Translations under genes and position numbers: made by a program | Shown here: positions 11,802 to 24,151 of the stretch, piece after piece | How the letters are laid out: each line of letters opens with the position of its first letter | How positions within the stretch are numbered: position 1 is the first letter of the stretch | Assembly (NCBI GenBank): GCA_954871525.1 | Contig: OX940863.1 | Location: 39,976,501 to 40,040,500, forward strand | Direction: 5' to 3' | DNA: 64,000 nt | DNA from: Parietaria judaica | Taxonomy: Eukaryota; Streptophyta; Magnoliopsida; Rosales; Urticaceae | Notes under the pieces: generated by a model | Database searches by the model: none | Seen by the model: only the letters and a program-made list of their open reading frames with translations | Told to the model about the DNA's origin: nothing

Positions 11802-12342
11802 TTGTGCAGAGGTTGTGTACACGGCAGTCTATCTGCTAAACAGGTGCCTACAAAAGCCGTATTAGACAAGACACCAATTGAAGCTTGGAGCGGAAGAAAA
11901 CCGTCTACAAAACATCTCAGAGTCTTTGGTTGCATATTCTACGTTCACGTGCCACAAGTAAAAAGAGGTAAACTCGATGAAAAAGCAGAAAAAGGAATAT
12001 TTTTAGGCTATAGTACTCAGTCGAAAGGATATCGAGTCTATAGCTTAAAGAAAAAGAAGCTTCCTATCAGCCGAGACGTGGAGTTCGATGAAGACTCTGC
12101 TTACAAGGAGAAGAATGACAACACAGAAGAATCAAATATTAATATGCCATCGACGCCTCAGCAAGAAGACGAAAACCAACCTACTCTACCACCTCGAGCT
12201 ACAAGAAACAATCCAGATGCTACTACAGACTCACCACCAAGAAGATTATGATCTCTTGCCGAAGTATACGAGTCGTGTAACTTCGCAATATTGGAGCCGA
12301 AAAGTACGAAGCAGCTTCAAAGAAAGAAGAGTGGAGAAGAGT
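11802..12342 (+). pseudogene. Element B integrase C-terminus and linker, truncated
   Basis: Contains TPIEAWSGRKPSTKHLRVFGC and the GIFLGYSTQSKGYRVYS motif, which are the integrase C-terminus and the start of the acidic linker before RT. Translated in mixed frames, the end reads like EVYESCNFAILEP, then stops abruptly where Angela-family leader DNA begins. RT sequence resumes only at 21154. Confidence 0.75.
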
Positions 12343-12751
12343 ACAGCGCGCACCTCGGGCTGGGCCTGCAGGCCCATTACGCTGCCAGGCAGCGAGGCCC
12401 GCACGCTAGGCGCCAGCGCTGGCCGAAAGGCCTTGGTGTGGGCTTGCCCGTGCGCTGCTGGGCCTGTCCGTGGGCCTTGCCCGTGGCTTGGCTGGGCGAA
12501 CTCCTGGGGCTGTTTCGGCAGCCCCTGTTCGCACCCACCACGGGCTGGGCTGCACCATGCAGCCCGGCCTCATTACCCGGTTTGACTTTCGGGTCGGGTA
12601 ATATATATAATATTAAATTAACATTTAAAATATCTATAAATTAAAATTTTCAATTTTAAATAATTAATTTATTCATCAAATAATTTGTTCTTTAAACCGT
12701 TAATTAAATTAAGTAATTATTTATCCTTGAAACTTGGCTCTGATACCAAAT
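12343..12751 (-). repeat. A2 orphan leader fragment with PBS
   Basis: GC-rich leader (GGGC/GCCC-rich) collinear with 19600-20040, followed by the reverse-complement PBS (GGCTCTGATACCA, 12736-12748) and the LTR start at 12752. It is what remains of a second internal region whose other LTR was deleted. Confidence 0.8.
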
Positions 12752-15466
12752 TGTTGGGAGAATCCTGGCTCAGATCCCGATAAATTATCACGAAATGAGC
12801 CTCTGAACCGTCTGGGTAACATTTAAAAATTATTTTAAAGCGGAAAAACTTGTTAGCCGTACAACGGTCCGGATATCGGATAATAACCATTTCCAAGATC
12901 TGATAAATATTATGTAATTTAATATTTATAAATCATTATTAATAATCTAGTCTATAGGAAATAAATAGAAAGCAGTGAATGGTTGCATTTATTAACCCAA
13001 TACAGAAGGCCGTACCTCAATTGACGACTTCCGGCTGCGCGTTCTGAAATTGGCAGGGCTCCGCCGGTGCTGAGGGAAACACCCGTGATCTTCCGGAATA
13101 TTCTCCTGGAATCCTCGTACCGAAGCGTGGGCTTCGCCGGCAGGACTCCGTCGCAAACTTTAACTGATGGTTCTTTTTAAGCTTCCGGAGACTTTGTCTC
13201 TTAAGCCGAACCAGATAGAGATATCAGAGGAAAAATTCGCAGACCCTAAGGAGGAGGGAGAGTTCGATTTTTTCTCTGGGGAGAGGTGTGAAAAAATGTG
13301 TTGAATGAGCTCCCTATTTATAGGCTCAGATTGTAACCGAATCGGAGATTTTTTCTCCCTAATTTCGAATTCTATTAATTGAATATAATTAATTATCTCA
13401 ATCCAATGGTCTAGATTTAATCCTATCTAAATCCAATGGATATAATTAATTAGTGATTTAATTAAATAATAATAACATGATAAGATCAAATAATTTAATC
13501 TTATTATCTTATCCTCATTTTATTCGAATTATATATATATAATAAAATTCGAATTCTAAACCAATCTAATGGATCAAATTAATTAAGGATAAAATCAAAT
13601 ACCCTAGGGTTTTATTAAAACCCTAATTCGAATTCTTATCCATAATATATTCGAAAATTATATATAATATATATCATTAATTAATTTCTAATTTGACGGT
13701 AAAGATTAAATCTTAAAACCGATCCAATGGATATAATTAATTAACCAAATTCGAAATACCTAAGCTTGGTCACCAAGCTATTAATTTCGAATTACAATCA
13801 GGGTTAAAATCAATTATCTTAATCCAACGGTTGATATTAAATCCAAACCGATCCAATGGATTAAATTGATTTTAGGGTTTTGCTCAAATACCAATACATT
13901 TGGTACTTATGCCGCAAATATGGAAAGATCAAATCATGTTATTCGAACTCACTAGGGTTTTATTTCATGAAACCCTAATTCGATTTACACATATATAAAT
14001 ATATAAAAATATATATTTTTATTTATTAATATAAATCAATTAATTATTAATTAATTATTAATATGATAGTAATAATTAAATCAAAATAATTAAATTATAT
14101 TAATATCCTCTGACCTCAATATCACACATTCAAATGTCATGGTGACACACTATCATTTAAATTCGTGACATGTGATTTAATTTCACGGTTTACCGAAATG
14201 ATCATAAACTTAGAAATTCTCTAAATCACAAACCGTGCGTCGAAACGACTCGGTTCCAAAAGCAAAGTTTCTTTGAATTTAATTTCCAACAACTTTGATG
14301 TTGACAAAAAATCCAAATTGTACTTTATTTTGTCAGTTAATTTCGGTTACCAAGATATGGTACTTTTGCCACACTACTGATAAAACTATCTGATGTCTAA
14401 CTTGACTTCAGTTTTATAAGTCTTGCCAAATGATTAAAACATATCAAGATATTTTATATCACGTACGTATCATCCGTTACGAAGCTATCCTGGGGACCAT
14501 GGACCCGTATCACTTAAGCTCCAACGAACTGCTAGATGTTCGTCAAACCTCGAAGTGACTCCACTATAGACCCGAGGCTGCACTCTTTAGTGATACAGTA
14601 TATATTATTCCTTTTATAACAGCAGGGTGTCAATTGATACAATCACATTGTTATTGATCTTTCACTTGATGATCCACACACGAGCAGGAGGTTTTTACCA
14701 TTTTGCCCCTCATTGCATTTTCATCCTTGACTCAGTCAGTAATATCATGAGTAACCCACTTATGGTTTCTAGTCATAAGTTGTGCACGGGCACCTCTCAC
14801 TTCTCACCACTGACAACCAATGGAATCATCGTGACTCTTAAGAGAGCTATGTGATGCCCATGTCTATGATCAAGCTACCTTCACTATTGACCAACATGTT
14901 CCCAAAATAATAGTGTTGGGAACAGCCGTAATATATTGTGTTCTTTAACGGTTAAATCAAAGAACAATCAGGCCAACAGCTCAGACTCAAGATCACTCAG
15001 GACTTAGATCGAATATCCATTTGATCATCATACTAGTGACTCAACTGCAAGTTATCAGTGACGGTCTTATATGATAACTTCCGGAGTTTAAGTTAGGTCC
15101 AGTCTAGTGTGAAGACACTTCATACTTAATGCACTTCTAGTGAGTGTGACACACACAAAATCCAGAATATGATTATCACTTAGTCACATTAATGACCTTA
15201 TACGATTAATGGACTCCCACCCAGTTAATCAGTTCACAGACATTTTAAGTTCATTTATTATGATTATTAATTCTTCCTCACATTGACTCTGTTGTGATAA
15301 TAATAACATAATTGCATCCTTTATGAACTAAGGAACAAACATTCTATTTTACTCTACCAGAAACTATAATAAGATTAACACAATAAGCACCATCTTTTAT
15401 GCTACGACTTGTCATAATCTTTTACAAATGGATAAAATCAGCTTGTTTAAGGACAAATGTCTAAAA
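12752..15466 (-). repeat. A2 central LTR (2.7 kb)
   Basis: Full-length Angela-family LTR. It starts TGTTGGGAG; the far end is degenerate (..GTCTAAAA in place of ..GTCCAACA). The TATA box is at 13314-13322. It is bordered on the left by a PBS and on the right by a PPT, which is the evidence that it is shared between two internal regions. Confidence 0.85.
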
Positions 15467-15486
15467 ATCTCCCACTTGTACTTAAA
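15467..15486 (-). other. A2 polypurine tract
   Basis: The minus strand reads AAGTACAAGTGGGAGAT directly before the LTR, matching the PPT of A3 at 47458-47472. It primes plus-strand DNA synthesis. Confidence 0.75.
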
Positions 15487-16093
15487 GAAGATGACTCATG
15501 TCTTTCAGACCCATATTCTCCTGATGCCTTCTGAATATTTTTTCTGGCAACGTCTTGGTGAATGGATCAGCCAGATTGTCTTCCGAAGCTATTTTCACAA
15601 CCTGTACGTCGCCTCGACGTACTATCTCTCTAATGAGATGTTATTTTCTCTCTATATGTTTTGCCTTGTTGTGGTCTCTAGGCTCTTTATAATTTGCTAC
15701 CGCGCCACTGCTTTCACAGTATAGCGTTTGGGGCCCATCTACATCTGGGACAACTCCCAACTCTATGTAGAAATTCTTTAGCCAAACTGATTCTTTGGAT
15801 GCCTCACAGGCTGCCATGTATTCAGCTTCCATTATGGAATCTGCGATACAGGATTGCTTTACGCTTCTCCAGAATATTGCTCCACCAGCAAGGGTGAACA
15901 CTGCTCCTAATGTCGACTTTCTCACGTCTCTATCAAACATAAAATCTGAATCAGTGTATCCTAGTGGATTCAGTTCTGATCCTGAAAACACTAACATATA
16001 GTCTCTCGTTCTCCGAAGATACTTGAGAATGTTCTTCACTGCAGTCCAGTGAGCCATACCAGGGTTGGATTGGTATCTGCTTACAATTCCCAC
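15487..16093 (-). pseudogene. A2 RNase H domain
   Basis: The minus-strand ORF 16093-15641 shows YQSNPGMAHWTAVKNILKYL, GYTDSDFMFD, MEAEYMAACEASKESVWL and CESSGAVANYKEPRDHNKAK. This is the copia RNase H pattern with aspartate/glutamate catalytic positions; the usual D in CDNSGA is E here. The remaining ~150 bp to the PPT is the C-terminal tail in a broken frame. Confidence 0.85.
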
Positions 16094-16120
16094 AGCGTAA
16101 TAGATGGCTGGCCTAGTACA

Positions 16121-17098
16121 CTACATAACATACATCAGACTTCCAACTGCTGAAGCATAGGGTACCCGCCTCATCTCGTCTTGCTCTTCCGGAGAAGTAG
16201 GGCACTGTTTCCTATCAAGGAACACTCCATGTCTGGTTGGTAAATTACCTCCCTTGGAGTTTGCCATCGCAAAACGTTCAACCACCTTATCAATGTAGGC
16301 TGCTTGAGATAAAGCAAGAAGTCTTTTGTTCCGATCCCTAAATATACGGATCCCAAGAACATAACTGGCTTCTCCCACGTCCTTCATTTGAAATTGCGTA
16401 GATAGCCACGGTTTCACGTCCGATAACCTCTTCACACTATTTCCAATGAGAAGAATATCGTCGACGTATAGAACAAGGAATATCTCCACGGCATCATCAT
16501 TGAGCATATATATGCAGGCCTCAGTGATGTTTTGTATGAATCCATAGGTCTTGATGGTCTCATCAAACCTTAGATTCCATGATCTGGAAGCTTTCTTTAA
16601 TCCATAAATGGATTTGAGTAATCTGAAAACCTTCCCTTCTTGACCCTCTTGCACGAACCCTTCTGGTTGGTCAATATAGATGTTCTCGTCAATGTACCCG
16701 TTCAGGAAAGCGGTTTTGACGTCCATCTGCCAAATCTCGTAATTGAGACTGCAGGCTATGGCCATGGGAATCCGGATGGACTTGTACTTAACGACTGGAG
16801 CGAAGGTCTCATCGAAATCAATACCTTCCCTCTGGGTAAAACCCTTAGCCACTAATCTAGCCTTGAAGGTTTCAACCTTCCCGTCCACTCCTCTCTTTCT
16901 CTTGTATATCTACTTACAACTAATGGTTTTGAAGCCATCCGGTAAGTCTACAAGTTCCCAGACTTCGTTAGAATCCATTGATTCTATTTCTTGGTTCTTG
17001 GCTTCCTGCCATTCTCCCTTATCAGAATCCTCCATGGCTTGCTTAAAGCTCATACGATCTTCCACACTAGTGTTTGTCACAGCTAGGTGAAATTCCAA
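16121..17098 (-). pseudogene. A2 reverse transcriptase (best-preserved Angela RT here)
   Basis: A 255-residue ORF at 16888-16121 plus an upstream piece at 17098-16910. Motifs in order: IDFDETFAPVVKYKSIR, WQMDVKTAFLNGYIDEN, QPEGFVQ, LLKSIYGLKKASRSWN, the catalytic box LYVDDILLIGN, then LSQAAYIDKVVERF and MRRVPYASAVGSLMYVM. YVDD is intact. A stop near 16900 and another after VMYVM separate the linker and RNase H, so the polyprotein is broken even though this domain reads cleanly. Confidence 0.9.
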
Positions 17099-17918
17099 TT
17101 GGGCGTGCTCGTAGCGTTCAACTAGTCTTTTGAACCCCCCACTACGTCTGAGTACCCCAAAGTTTGTTTGAGAAACTTTAATTTGGATTGCTCGTAGTGT
17201 TAGTTCCTTTGAGAACCTCCCACTACATCTGAGTATCCTTTGGTTCTGATCTTGGGACCGTGGTTTCCGTACTCTTTCTACACAACAGACACTGTTGATG
17301 AAAATGTGACTTTATTAAATCATGAGAAATATTTATCTCTAAATTCATTATCTATTAATCATAGTGATTAAAAATGTCATATGTTTTAAACAAAAACATT
17401 AGAGCAAATTTGGAGACTACAGGTAAAAACTAATCATGTCATGACTTTTATTTTTATCCGGATATTGCAAAATAATTTTAAGAAAAGAATATCTTTATTA
17501 ATCAGAATCATTCCATGCAAAAATATCCAAAAATAAAATGAGGTCTTAACAATGCAAAATTAACGATATAAACTTAAATTGAAAGTAAACTTAAAGCATG
17601 CTTCCTTCTTCGAGACACTCGAATACTAGCCGCTGTTGTACTTAGCAGAGCTCCCGTTTATTGAGCCCCTGCTCCTACCTGAAAGGAAGCAAATGTTAGT
17701 ATTTTAATCTATGGATCTGAGATGGAAATCTCTCTAATAAAAGACTAATTTTGGATTTTAACAGAAGAGTTTTTACCTCTTCATGCCCGCAGATGTTCTT
17801 CACACATAGTGTGTCCATTTGCTCTTTGTTTGAGCCAGCATTTAATGCATAAGGCTCCGTCTCTGTTTTTCTTTTTAGCAGAAGCCACTTCTGTGAAAAG
17901 AAAAACGTTCACAATGTA
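17099..17918 (-). other. A2 rearranged region lacking integrase
   Basis: In place of integrase and protease there is non-coding AT-rich sequence. A ~45-bp phrase (ATTTTAATCTATGGATCTGA...) occurs at 17702 and again at 17931, a direct repeat likely linked to the deletion. I see no DDE or DSGA motif, so this copy lost most of pol between gag and RT. Confidence 0.6.
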
Positions 17919-18440
17919 TCAGAATTTTAATCTATGGATCTGAGATTGTGAATCTCTCCAATAAAATCTTGACATTATGTTCAGAATGGTTTTACCCTTT
18001 GGTGAACTAACGTGTAGGTCACAACGGAGTTGACCAAGCAATCTTTTTCTTGTTCCACACTGGAAACACATTGCTGACAAACCAATTTTTCTTTCTTTTC
18101 CTTCAGGTACTGTTTTCGATTCAGTCTTTCGCTTGTTATCTTTTGCAACTGCCTCCATGACAAGATTCGTTACTTTATTCACCTTTGACATTAATTTCTC
18201 AGTTTCATCATGAGATATTTTGAGCAACCAGTCTTTGTAGGCTTGATCTTTGAGTGGATACTGATCAAGATAGTAAGCAAGCAAATTGTACTCACTGTCA
18301 TACTTAATCCATTCAGTATCTTTCTCAAGGATCGTTGGTGGCTCTACTGACTTTTGCTCAAAAAGGTGAATGAGAGTCAACGGATTCTTGTTCATCATCC
18401 GAGATGTATATTGGATTAGACATTTTAACTGACATTGAAA
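17919..18440 (-). pseudogene. A2 gag-derived remnant
   Basis: The minus strand starts at the same ATG context as A1 (about 18437), runs ~25 codons to a stop, and continues in another frame as a 159-residue open stretch at 18398-17919. That stretch is lysine- and glutamate-rich and has a CFQCG pair. Its position at the 5' end of the coding region makes gag the natural reading, but I cannot identify a capsid domain with confidence. Confidence 0.45.
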
Positions 18441-20026
18441 AAGAAACTTATTAAACTTTATTATAGGTAGAATGTTTTAGAAAAATATTTTGGTTCGAAA
18501 TAGTTATATGATGCAAACATGTTATGGGAAAACGTTAATTAAACCCATTAACTATTTCGTGATAATTTAACCGACTGTACACGTCGTTGCCGTTCTTAGT
18601 GGCATGGTCACTCTAGGGTGACTCGCGGTATCAACCGTATAGTTTGGTTAAACTAAGTTTTAGTCATAAACTTAATTAATATTCAAAATAAGAACTACCA
18701 AAGTTCCCTATGATTATTAACTATCACCATAGACGGTCAGGAAGCACCAACTTCCGTGCAAGCTTAACCCATTATTTTTCGGTTCTCGGGATCCTCTTGG
18801 AAACGTTGTCCTTGGGGAATGGTCACACTAGGGTGACTCGCGGTCCATTTCCAAGATTCCTTCGTCCCCATATTCTCTTGGAACTATCACGGTGTCAAAC
18901 CTTCCACAAGCACACCTTCCTTGGGGAATGGACACACTAAGGTGACTCGAGGCGGTGTGGTTAGCAGACCTTGTGACAGTTATAATGGAGACCTTTGTTT
19001 TATTCTATACTTGCCATTGTTTTAATAAAATAACGTTTTTAGTTTCTTAAGTTATTGAACTTAATGTTCAAACTATCTATTAATGACTCATTAAAAGTTT
19101 GCATCTTGGCTTTTATTAATTACTTAGCGTAATAATTAAGTAAGCCTAACTTTTTATGTTTATTATTTTGTCGGTAGTGATAGATCAAACCGTACGCTCT
19201 CCAGGTAGATGGGAGGGGTCCTAACCGGTCACCCATATTTTAATTATTTATGAAATATTAAAATAAGACAATGATATTTTATTCGAATAAATATCATCCA
19301 TATTTTAATTTATTAAATAAGACAATGTTATTTAATCATTAAATAACATCCATATCTAATTTTATGAATTATTAAAATAAGACAATGTTATTTTTCCAGA
19401 AATAACATCCATATTTTAATTTAAATTAATTAAACATAATTAATTTTGATTCATAAATATTCATTAATAATAATTAATATTTAATCCACGTGTATCCGGG
19501 TCAGAATAAAATTCTGGCCCATTTGAAAAAAATTTGCATGTGGGCCTTCCGGGCTTAAGCCCATGCCCACATGCTCACTGATTGGGCACGCCCAGCTCCA
19601 CGGGAAGGCCAGGGCAGCGTGCGCCTTGGGCTGGGCTTGCAGGTCCATTACGCTGCCAGGCAGCGAGGCCCGAAGCCCGTGCGCGAGGCCCGCAAGCTGC
19701 GCGCCAGCGCTGGCCGAAAGGCCTTGGCGTGGGCCTGCCCGTGCGCTACTGGGCCTGTCCGTGGGCCTTGCCCGTGGCTTGGCTGGGCGAACTCCTGGGG
19801 CTGTTTCGGCAGCCCCTGTTCGCACCCACCACGGGCTGGGCTACACCATGCAGCCCGGCCATATTACCCGGTCCGACTTTTCGGGTCGGGTAATATTTAT
19901 AATATTAAATTAACATTTAAAATATCTAGAAATTAAAAATTTCAACTTTAAATAATTAATTTATTAATAAAGTAATTCATTCTTTAAACCGTTAATTAAA
20001 TTACGTAATTATTTATCCTTGAAACT
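18441..20026 (-). other. A2 leader region
   Basis: Collinear with the A1 leader: three GTCAC..CTAG..GTGAC motifs (18607-18622, 18822-18837, and a mutated one at 18931-18946), the AT-rich repeat (19245-19420) and the GC-rich block (19550-19890). No coding sequence is recognisable; the overlapping plus-strand ORFs at 19563-19936 are compositional. Confidence 0.7.
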
Positions 20027-20040
20027 TGGCTCTGATACCA
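20027..20040 (-). other. A2 primer-binding site
   Basis: TGGCTCTGATACCA on the plus strand, the reverse complement of TGGTATCAGAGCCA, two bases from the LTR. Confidence 0.9.
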
Positions 20041-20042
20041 AT

Positions 20043-21153
20043 TGTTGGGAGAATCCTGGCTCGGATCCCGATAAATTATCACGAAATGAGCCTCTGAACC
20101 GTCCGAGTAACATTTAAAAATTATTTTAAAGCGGAAAAACTTGTTAGCCGTACAACGGTCCGGATATCGGATAATAACCATTTCGAAGATCTAATAAATA
20201 TTATGTAATTTAATATTCATAAATCATTATTAATAATCTAGTCTATAGGAAATAAATAGAAAGCAGTGACTGGTTGCATTTATTAACCCAATGCAGAAGG
20301 CCGTACCTCAATTGACGACTTTCGGCTGCGCGTTCTGAAATTGGCAGGGCTCCGCCGGTGCTGAGGGAAACACCGGTGATCGTCCAGGATATTCTCATGG
20401 GTTCCTCATACCGAAGCGTGGGCTTCGCCGGCAGGACTCCGTCGCAAACTTTAACTGATGGTTCTTTTTAAGCTTCCGGAGACTTTGTCTCTTAAGCTGA
20501 ACCTGAGAGAGATCAGAGGAAAAATTCGCAGACCCTAACGAAGAGGGAAAGTTCAATTTTTTCTCTGGGGAGAGGTGTGAAAAAATGTGTTGAATGAGCT
20601 CCCTATTTATAGGCTCAGACTGTAACCGAATTGGAGATTTTTTCTCCCTAATTTTGAATTCTATTAATTAAATATAATTAATTATCTCAATCCAATGGTC
20701 CAGATTTAATCCTATCTAACTCCAACGGATATAATTAATCAGTGATTTAATTAAATAATAAATACATGATAAGATCAAATAATTTAATCTTATCATCTTA
20801 TCCTCAATTTTTTCGAATTATATATATATAATAAAATTCTAATTCTAACTATCATGTCCATGTCTATGATCAAGCTACCCTTACTGCTAACTATCATGTT
20901 CCCAAAATGATAGTGTTGGGAAAAACGGTAATGTATTGTGCTCTTAAACGGTTAAATCAAAGAACAATCAAGCCAGCAGCTTGGACTCAAGATCATAATT
21001 GCATCCTTTATGAACTAAGGAACAAACATTCTATTTTACTCTACCAGAAACTATAATAAGATTAACATAATAAGCACCATCTTTTATTCAATGACTTGTC
21101 ATAATCTTTTATAAATGGATAAAATCAACTTGTTTAAGAACACATTTCCAACA
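20043..21153 (-). repeat. A2 right LTR with two internal deletions
   Basis: Starts TGTTGGGAG and ends ACATTTCCAACA. Compared with 12752-15466, the sequence jumps near 20848 and near 20993, leaving 1.1 kb. The promoter-proximal part with the TATA box (20603-20611) survives. Confidence 0.85.
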
Positions 21154-21867
21154 CCTTAAGGGTTCGTGGTGCAAGGACAAGAAGACAAAGTATTGAAGCT
21201 CAAGAAGGCCTTATACGGGCTAAAGCAAGCACTTAGAGCCTGGTACAGCCGAATCGACAACTACTTCACTGAGCGTGGATTCAGGAGGAGTAAAAGTGAG
21301 CCGACCTTATACGTAAAAACAGAAGGTACAACTGAAACACTCATTGTCTCTTTATACGTAGATGATCTTATTTACACGGGAAACAATGAGAAAATGATCA
21401 AGCACTTCAAGGAAGACATGATGAAGACGTTCGAGATGACGGACTTAGGTCGAATGCACTACTTTCTTGAAATAAAGATAACCCAGAAAGAAAATGGAAT
21501 CTTTATTTCACAAAAGAACTATATCGAAAGTATTCTAAAGAAGTTCAAGATGAGTGGCTGCAAGACAGTTGCTACTCCATTAGACAACAACAAATCATTG
21601 TCAAAGGAAGACAGCTCACCAAAAGCAGACAACGGAGTTTATCGAAGTCTCATCGGAAGCCTTCTTTATCTGACAACATCAAGACCAGATGTCATGTATG
21701 CTACAACCCTATTATCAAGATTCATGCAAAATTCAAGTCAAGTACATTACGGAGCGGCCAAGAGAGTACTCAGATATCTTGAAGGAACAAAGGATTATGG
21801 GATATGGTACGAGCCTACAACTGATTTTGAACTATTTGGTTATACTGATAGTGACTGGGCAGGATAA
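21154..21867 (+). pseudogene. Element B reverse transcriptase, C-terminal two thirds
   Basis: The open frame begins at GFVVQGQEDKVLKLKKALYG, so the N-terminal RT part (FAPV, DVKTAFLNG) is missing. It keeps the catalytic box LYVDDLIYTGN, SQKNYIESILKKF, YRSLIGSLLYLTTSRPD and the RNase H start YTDSDWAG. A stop immediately after DWAG ends it. The codon just before GFVV is TAA where CAA would be expected. Confidence 0.85.
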
Positions 21868-22310
21868 GTAGACGACATGAAGAGTACATCAGGCTAGCAT
21901 TCACACTAGGATCGAGAATTTTTTCTTGGGCATCAAAGAAGCAAGAAACAGTTGCCCAATCCTCAACAGAAGCAGAGTACGTAGCAGCTGTTATGGCTAC
22001 AAGTCAGGCAACATGGGTGAAACATATTTTCGAAGACATGGGAGAGCCTCAAGAAGAACCTACAAAGATCTATCGTGATAGCAAATCTGCTATTGCGATG
22101 GCTAAAAACCCAGTTTTTCATGGAAGAACTAAGCACATCAACATCAAGTATCACTTCATTCGAGAAGCTCATAACAATAAGGAGATAAAGCTTAAACATT
22201 GCACCAGTGAAGAATAATTAGCTGATATCTTCACAAAAGCTCTACCAAGAGGAAAATTCGAGACATTGAGAGACATGATCGGAGTAGTCCAAATGCGCAT
22301 CAAGGAGGAG
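21868..22310 (+). pseudogene. Element B RNase H and PPT
   Basis: Mixed frames: SWASKKQETVAQSSTEAEYV with the catalytic glutamate, then YRDSKSAIAMAKNPVFHGRT and HINIKYHFIREA, ending LADIFTKALPRGKFETLR, the typical copia polyprotein C-terminus. Two stops interrupt it (near 21866 and 22217). A purine tract, AAGGAGGAG (22302-22310), precedes the 3' LTR. Confidence 0.85.
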
Positions 22311-22505
22311 TGTTAAAATTGATGCACATTTCTACATTATAGAATATTTTAGTATGTCCTAGATGTATGTAGAAAATTATGAGAAGATAAATGTTTAGAT
22401 AAGTCTAGAAATGGAATACTCTAGAATGCTATTATAAAGCATATGAGTATAGAAAAATCTAGAAGCTATCTAGATTAGAAACTATAAGATTTATCTAGAG
22501 AGTTG
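22311..22505 (+). repeat. Element B 3' LTR, left part
   Basis: Starts TGTTAAAATTGATGC and is collinear with 9458 onward up to ..GAGAGTTG. It is cut there by element C, whose 5-bp duplication AGTTG is 22501-22505. Confidence 0.9.
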
Positions 22506-23973
22506 TGTTGTTGGTGATTTTTGGTCACGGGAAAAACGGACCCCCGACAACTCAAAATACCCTTAGGAAGCAGAGGGACAACTCAGGGAGTGCCGACACG
22601 AAGGCCCCAACTTCTAAAGCCCTTGAAGCCCCCGTGCCGCCCCCATGGCACGAGTTTCCCTTGCCCGAGAAGCCCTGGAAGCCCCCGTGCCGCCCCTGCG
22701 GCACGGGTACCCCTGCCAGGGCAGCCCCCGAAGCCCCCGTGTCGCGCCCAGCAGCACAGGTGCCCCTGCCAGGGAGCCGCCCGAGAAGCCCCCGTGCCGC
22801 CTCTGCGGCACGGGATTCCCCTGCCAAGGAGCCGCCCGAGCCCCCGTGCCGCCCCCGCGGCACGGATGCCCCTGCCAGGGCAGCCTCCCGAGCCTCCGGA
22901 GCCCCCGTGCTGCCGCCTGTGGCACGGGTGCCCCTGCCAAGCAGCCTTTCCGAGCCTTCGGAGCCACCCAAGCCGAACCATCCGAACTCAAGGAGAACTC
23001 CACTCATGCTAAACACTTCCTTAGCCTCCAAGGAACTCCCTAGGTTCCTAGGAATGACCCTTCTACCCCCAAGTACTTGCCTTATCATGTGAGGATATCC
23101 TCTCCCTCACAAATTACCCAAATACCCTTATGTGAGTCTTACTCACATGAATCACTCTCCCATTTCCCATTAACCCCCAAAATGCCCTTCATTACCCTCT
23201 CCTCATGGAAATCACTCCATATGCCCTCCATTATGGACCATAATGCCCTTGTGGGATGTCTTTTCACTTGGAAAGACTTCCTTACCCCTAGACCCTCCAA
23301 AAGTCTATAAATACCACCCCATTTCACATGAATCAAGAGACATCTTCCTTTGCCCTTACTATGCACAAATCTCTCATCCCCACAAAGAAACTTCGAATTC
23401 TCTCTTCTTATCTTCTCCTTACTATGCTGATTTCTCCCTAGATTTCAAGCTTGAAGGAAGTTCTCAAGATCTAAGCCTTGTCTTGCTTCTTTCTTCATAG
23501 AATCCGAGCAAGTAAGGAAGATCATTACCCGAGGGATTTCGACCATCATTAGCCTCCCTTTCACCACCAAAAACACCCTCCAATCTCCACCAAAAAACCT
23601 ATTCCTCACCACCCCCAAGGGAGGTGTCGGTCTCACCAAAAAACACCCTCCAAGGCCGACTTCTTTACACCACCCGTGTGAGATCTCGGCCTCCATTAAG
23701 ACGGGTGCTCCTCGCCGTCTAGCAAGGAGTCGGAAGCCCTCCCATCCGGTGAGGCCGAGTTGTCCTTAGCAACACCAAGGAGCTCGCAATACCCAGTGCA
23801 CATCAACTAAGTGCTGGGAGAGGCGGAAAGTGCAACTTCGCCTTGCCGAAGCTCTGCCCACAAAAAGGCGGCAATCTTCGCTCCTCGAAGCTCTCCCCCC
23901 TTTTTGCCATTTGTCCACGTGACAAGTTAGGCACCGCACCTCCGCTTAGGCGAAGCTCTGCCCCTGAAAGGCC
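22506..23973 (+). repeat. Element C 5' LTR, 3'-truncated
   Basis: Collinear with 34148 onward (GC-rich hairpin repeats, then the pyrimidine-rich block) until about 23973, where the copies diverge. A TATAAATA box at 23306-23313 probably drives transcription; the 3' LTR copy reads TATAGATA. The missing end carries the 72-bp repeats seen at 36272-36740. Confidence 0.85.
22620..22960. repeat. GC-rich hairpin repeat cluster in the C LTR
   Basis: About eight degenerate ~45-bp units of the form CCCGTGCCGC..GCGGCACGGG followed by GCCCCTGCCAGGGCAGCC. Each has a near-perfect stem. The repeats read as Pro/Ala/Arg- or Gly/Arg-rich ORFs in all frames, so those ORFs should not be taken as genes. The second cluster is at 34300-34790. 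Confidence 0.8.
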
Positions 23974-24102
23974 GTAGACCCTTTCGCGGAGGATAAAAAG
24001 GGACCTGCCCTTGAAGAATCTCTACACGACTGCCCCTGAAAGGCCGTAGACCCTTTCGCGGAGGATAAAAAGGGACCTGCCCTTGAAGAATCTCTACACG
24101 AA
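23959..24102 (+). repeat. Two tandem 72-bp units after the truncated C 5' LTR
   Basis: TGCCCCTGAAAGGCCGTAG.. runs 23959-24030 and repeats at 24031-24102, ending TCTACACGAA. The first bases match LTR sequence and the rest is leader, so the duplication sits on the LTR-truncation junction. Confidence 0.8.
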
Positions 24103-24151
24103 GACCTTTTTCTTCAAGAAAAAGGATCCGCCCTTGAAGTATCGATCAAGG

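Larger units (their letters stand above)
12343..21153 (-). mobile_element. Block A2: Angela-family internal-LTR-internal-LTR array inside element B
   Basis: On the minus strand the order is LTR (21153-20043), internal region (20042-15467), LTR (15466-12752), then a second leader fragment with its own PBS (12751-12343). One LTR is therefore shared by two internal regions, as expected after unequal recombination between LTRs, followed by a deletion that removed the far end. About 400 bp of the host element B pol is missing across the block, so its outer ends are not simple insertion boundaries and no TSD is expected. Confidence 0.8.

Noticed and set aside
22505..23092. Long overlapping ORFs on both strands in the GC-rich part of the C LTRs (also 34282-34908)
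   Set aside because: They come from the hairpin tandem repeats: every frame is open, composition is Pro/Ala/Gly/Arg only, and they lie inside LTRs.
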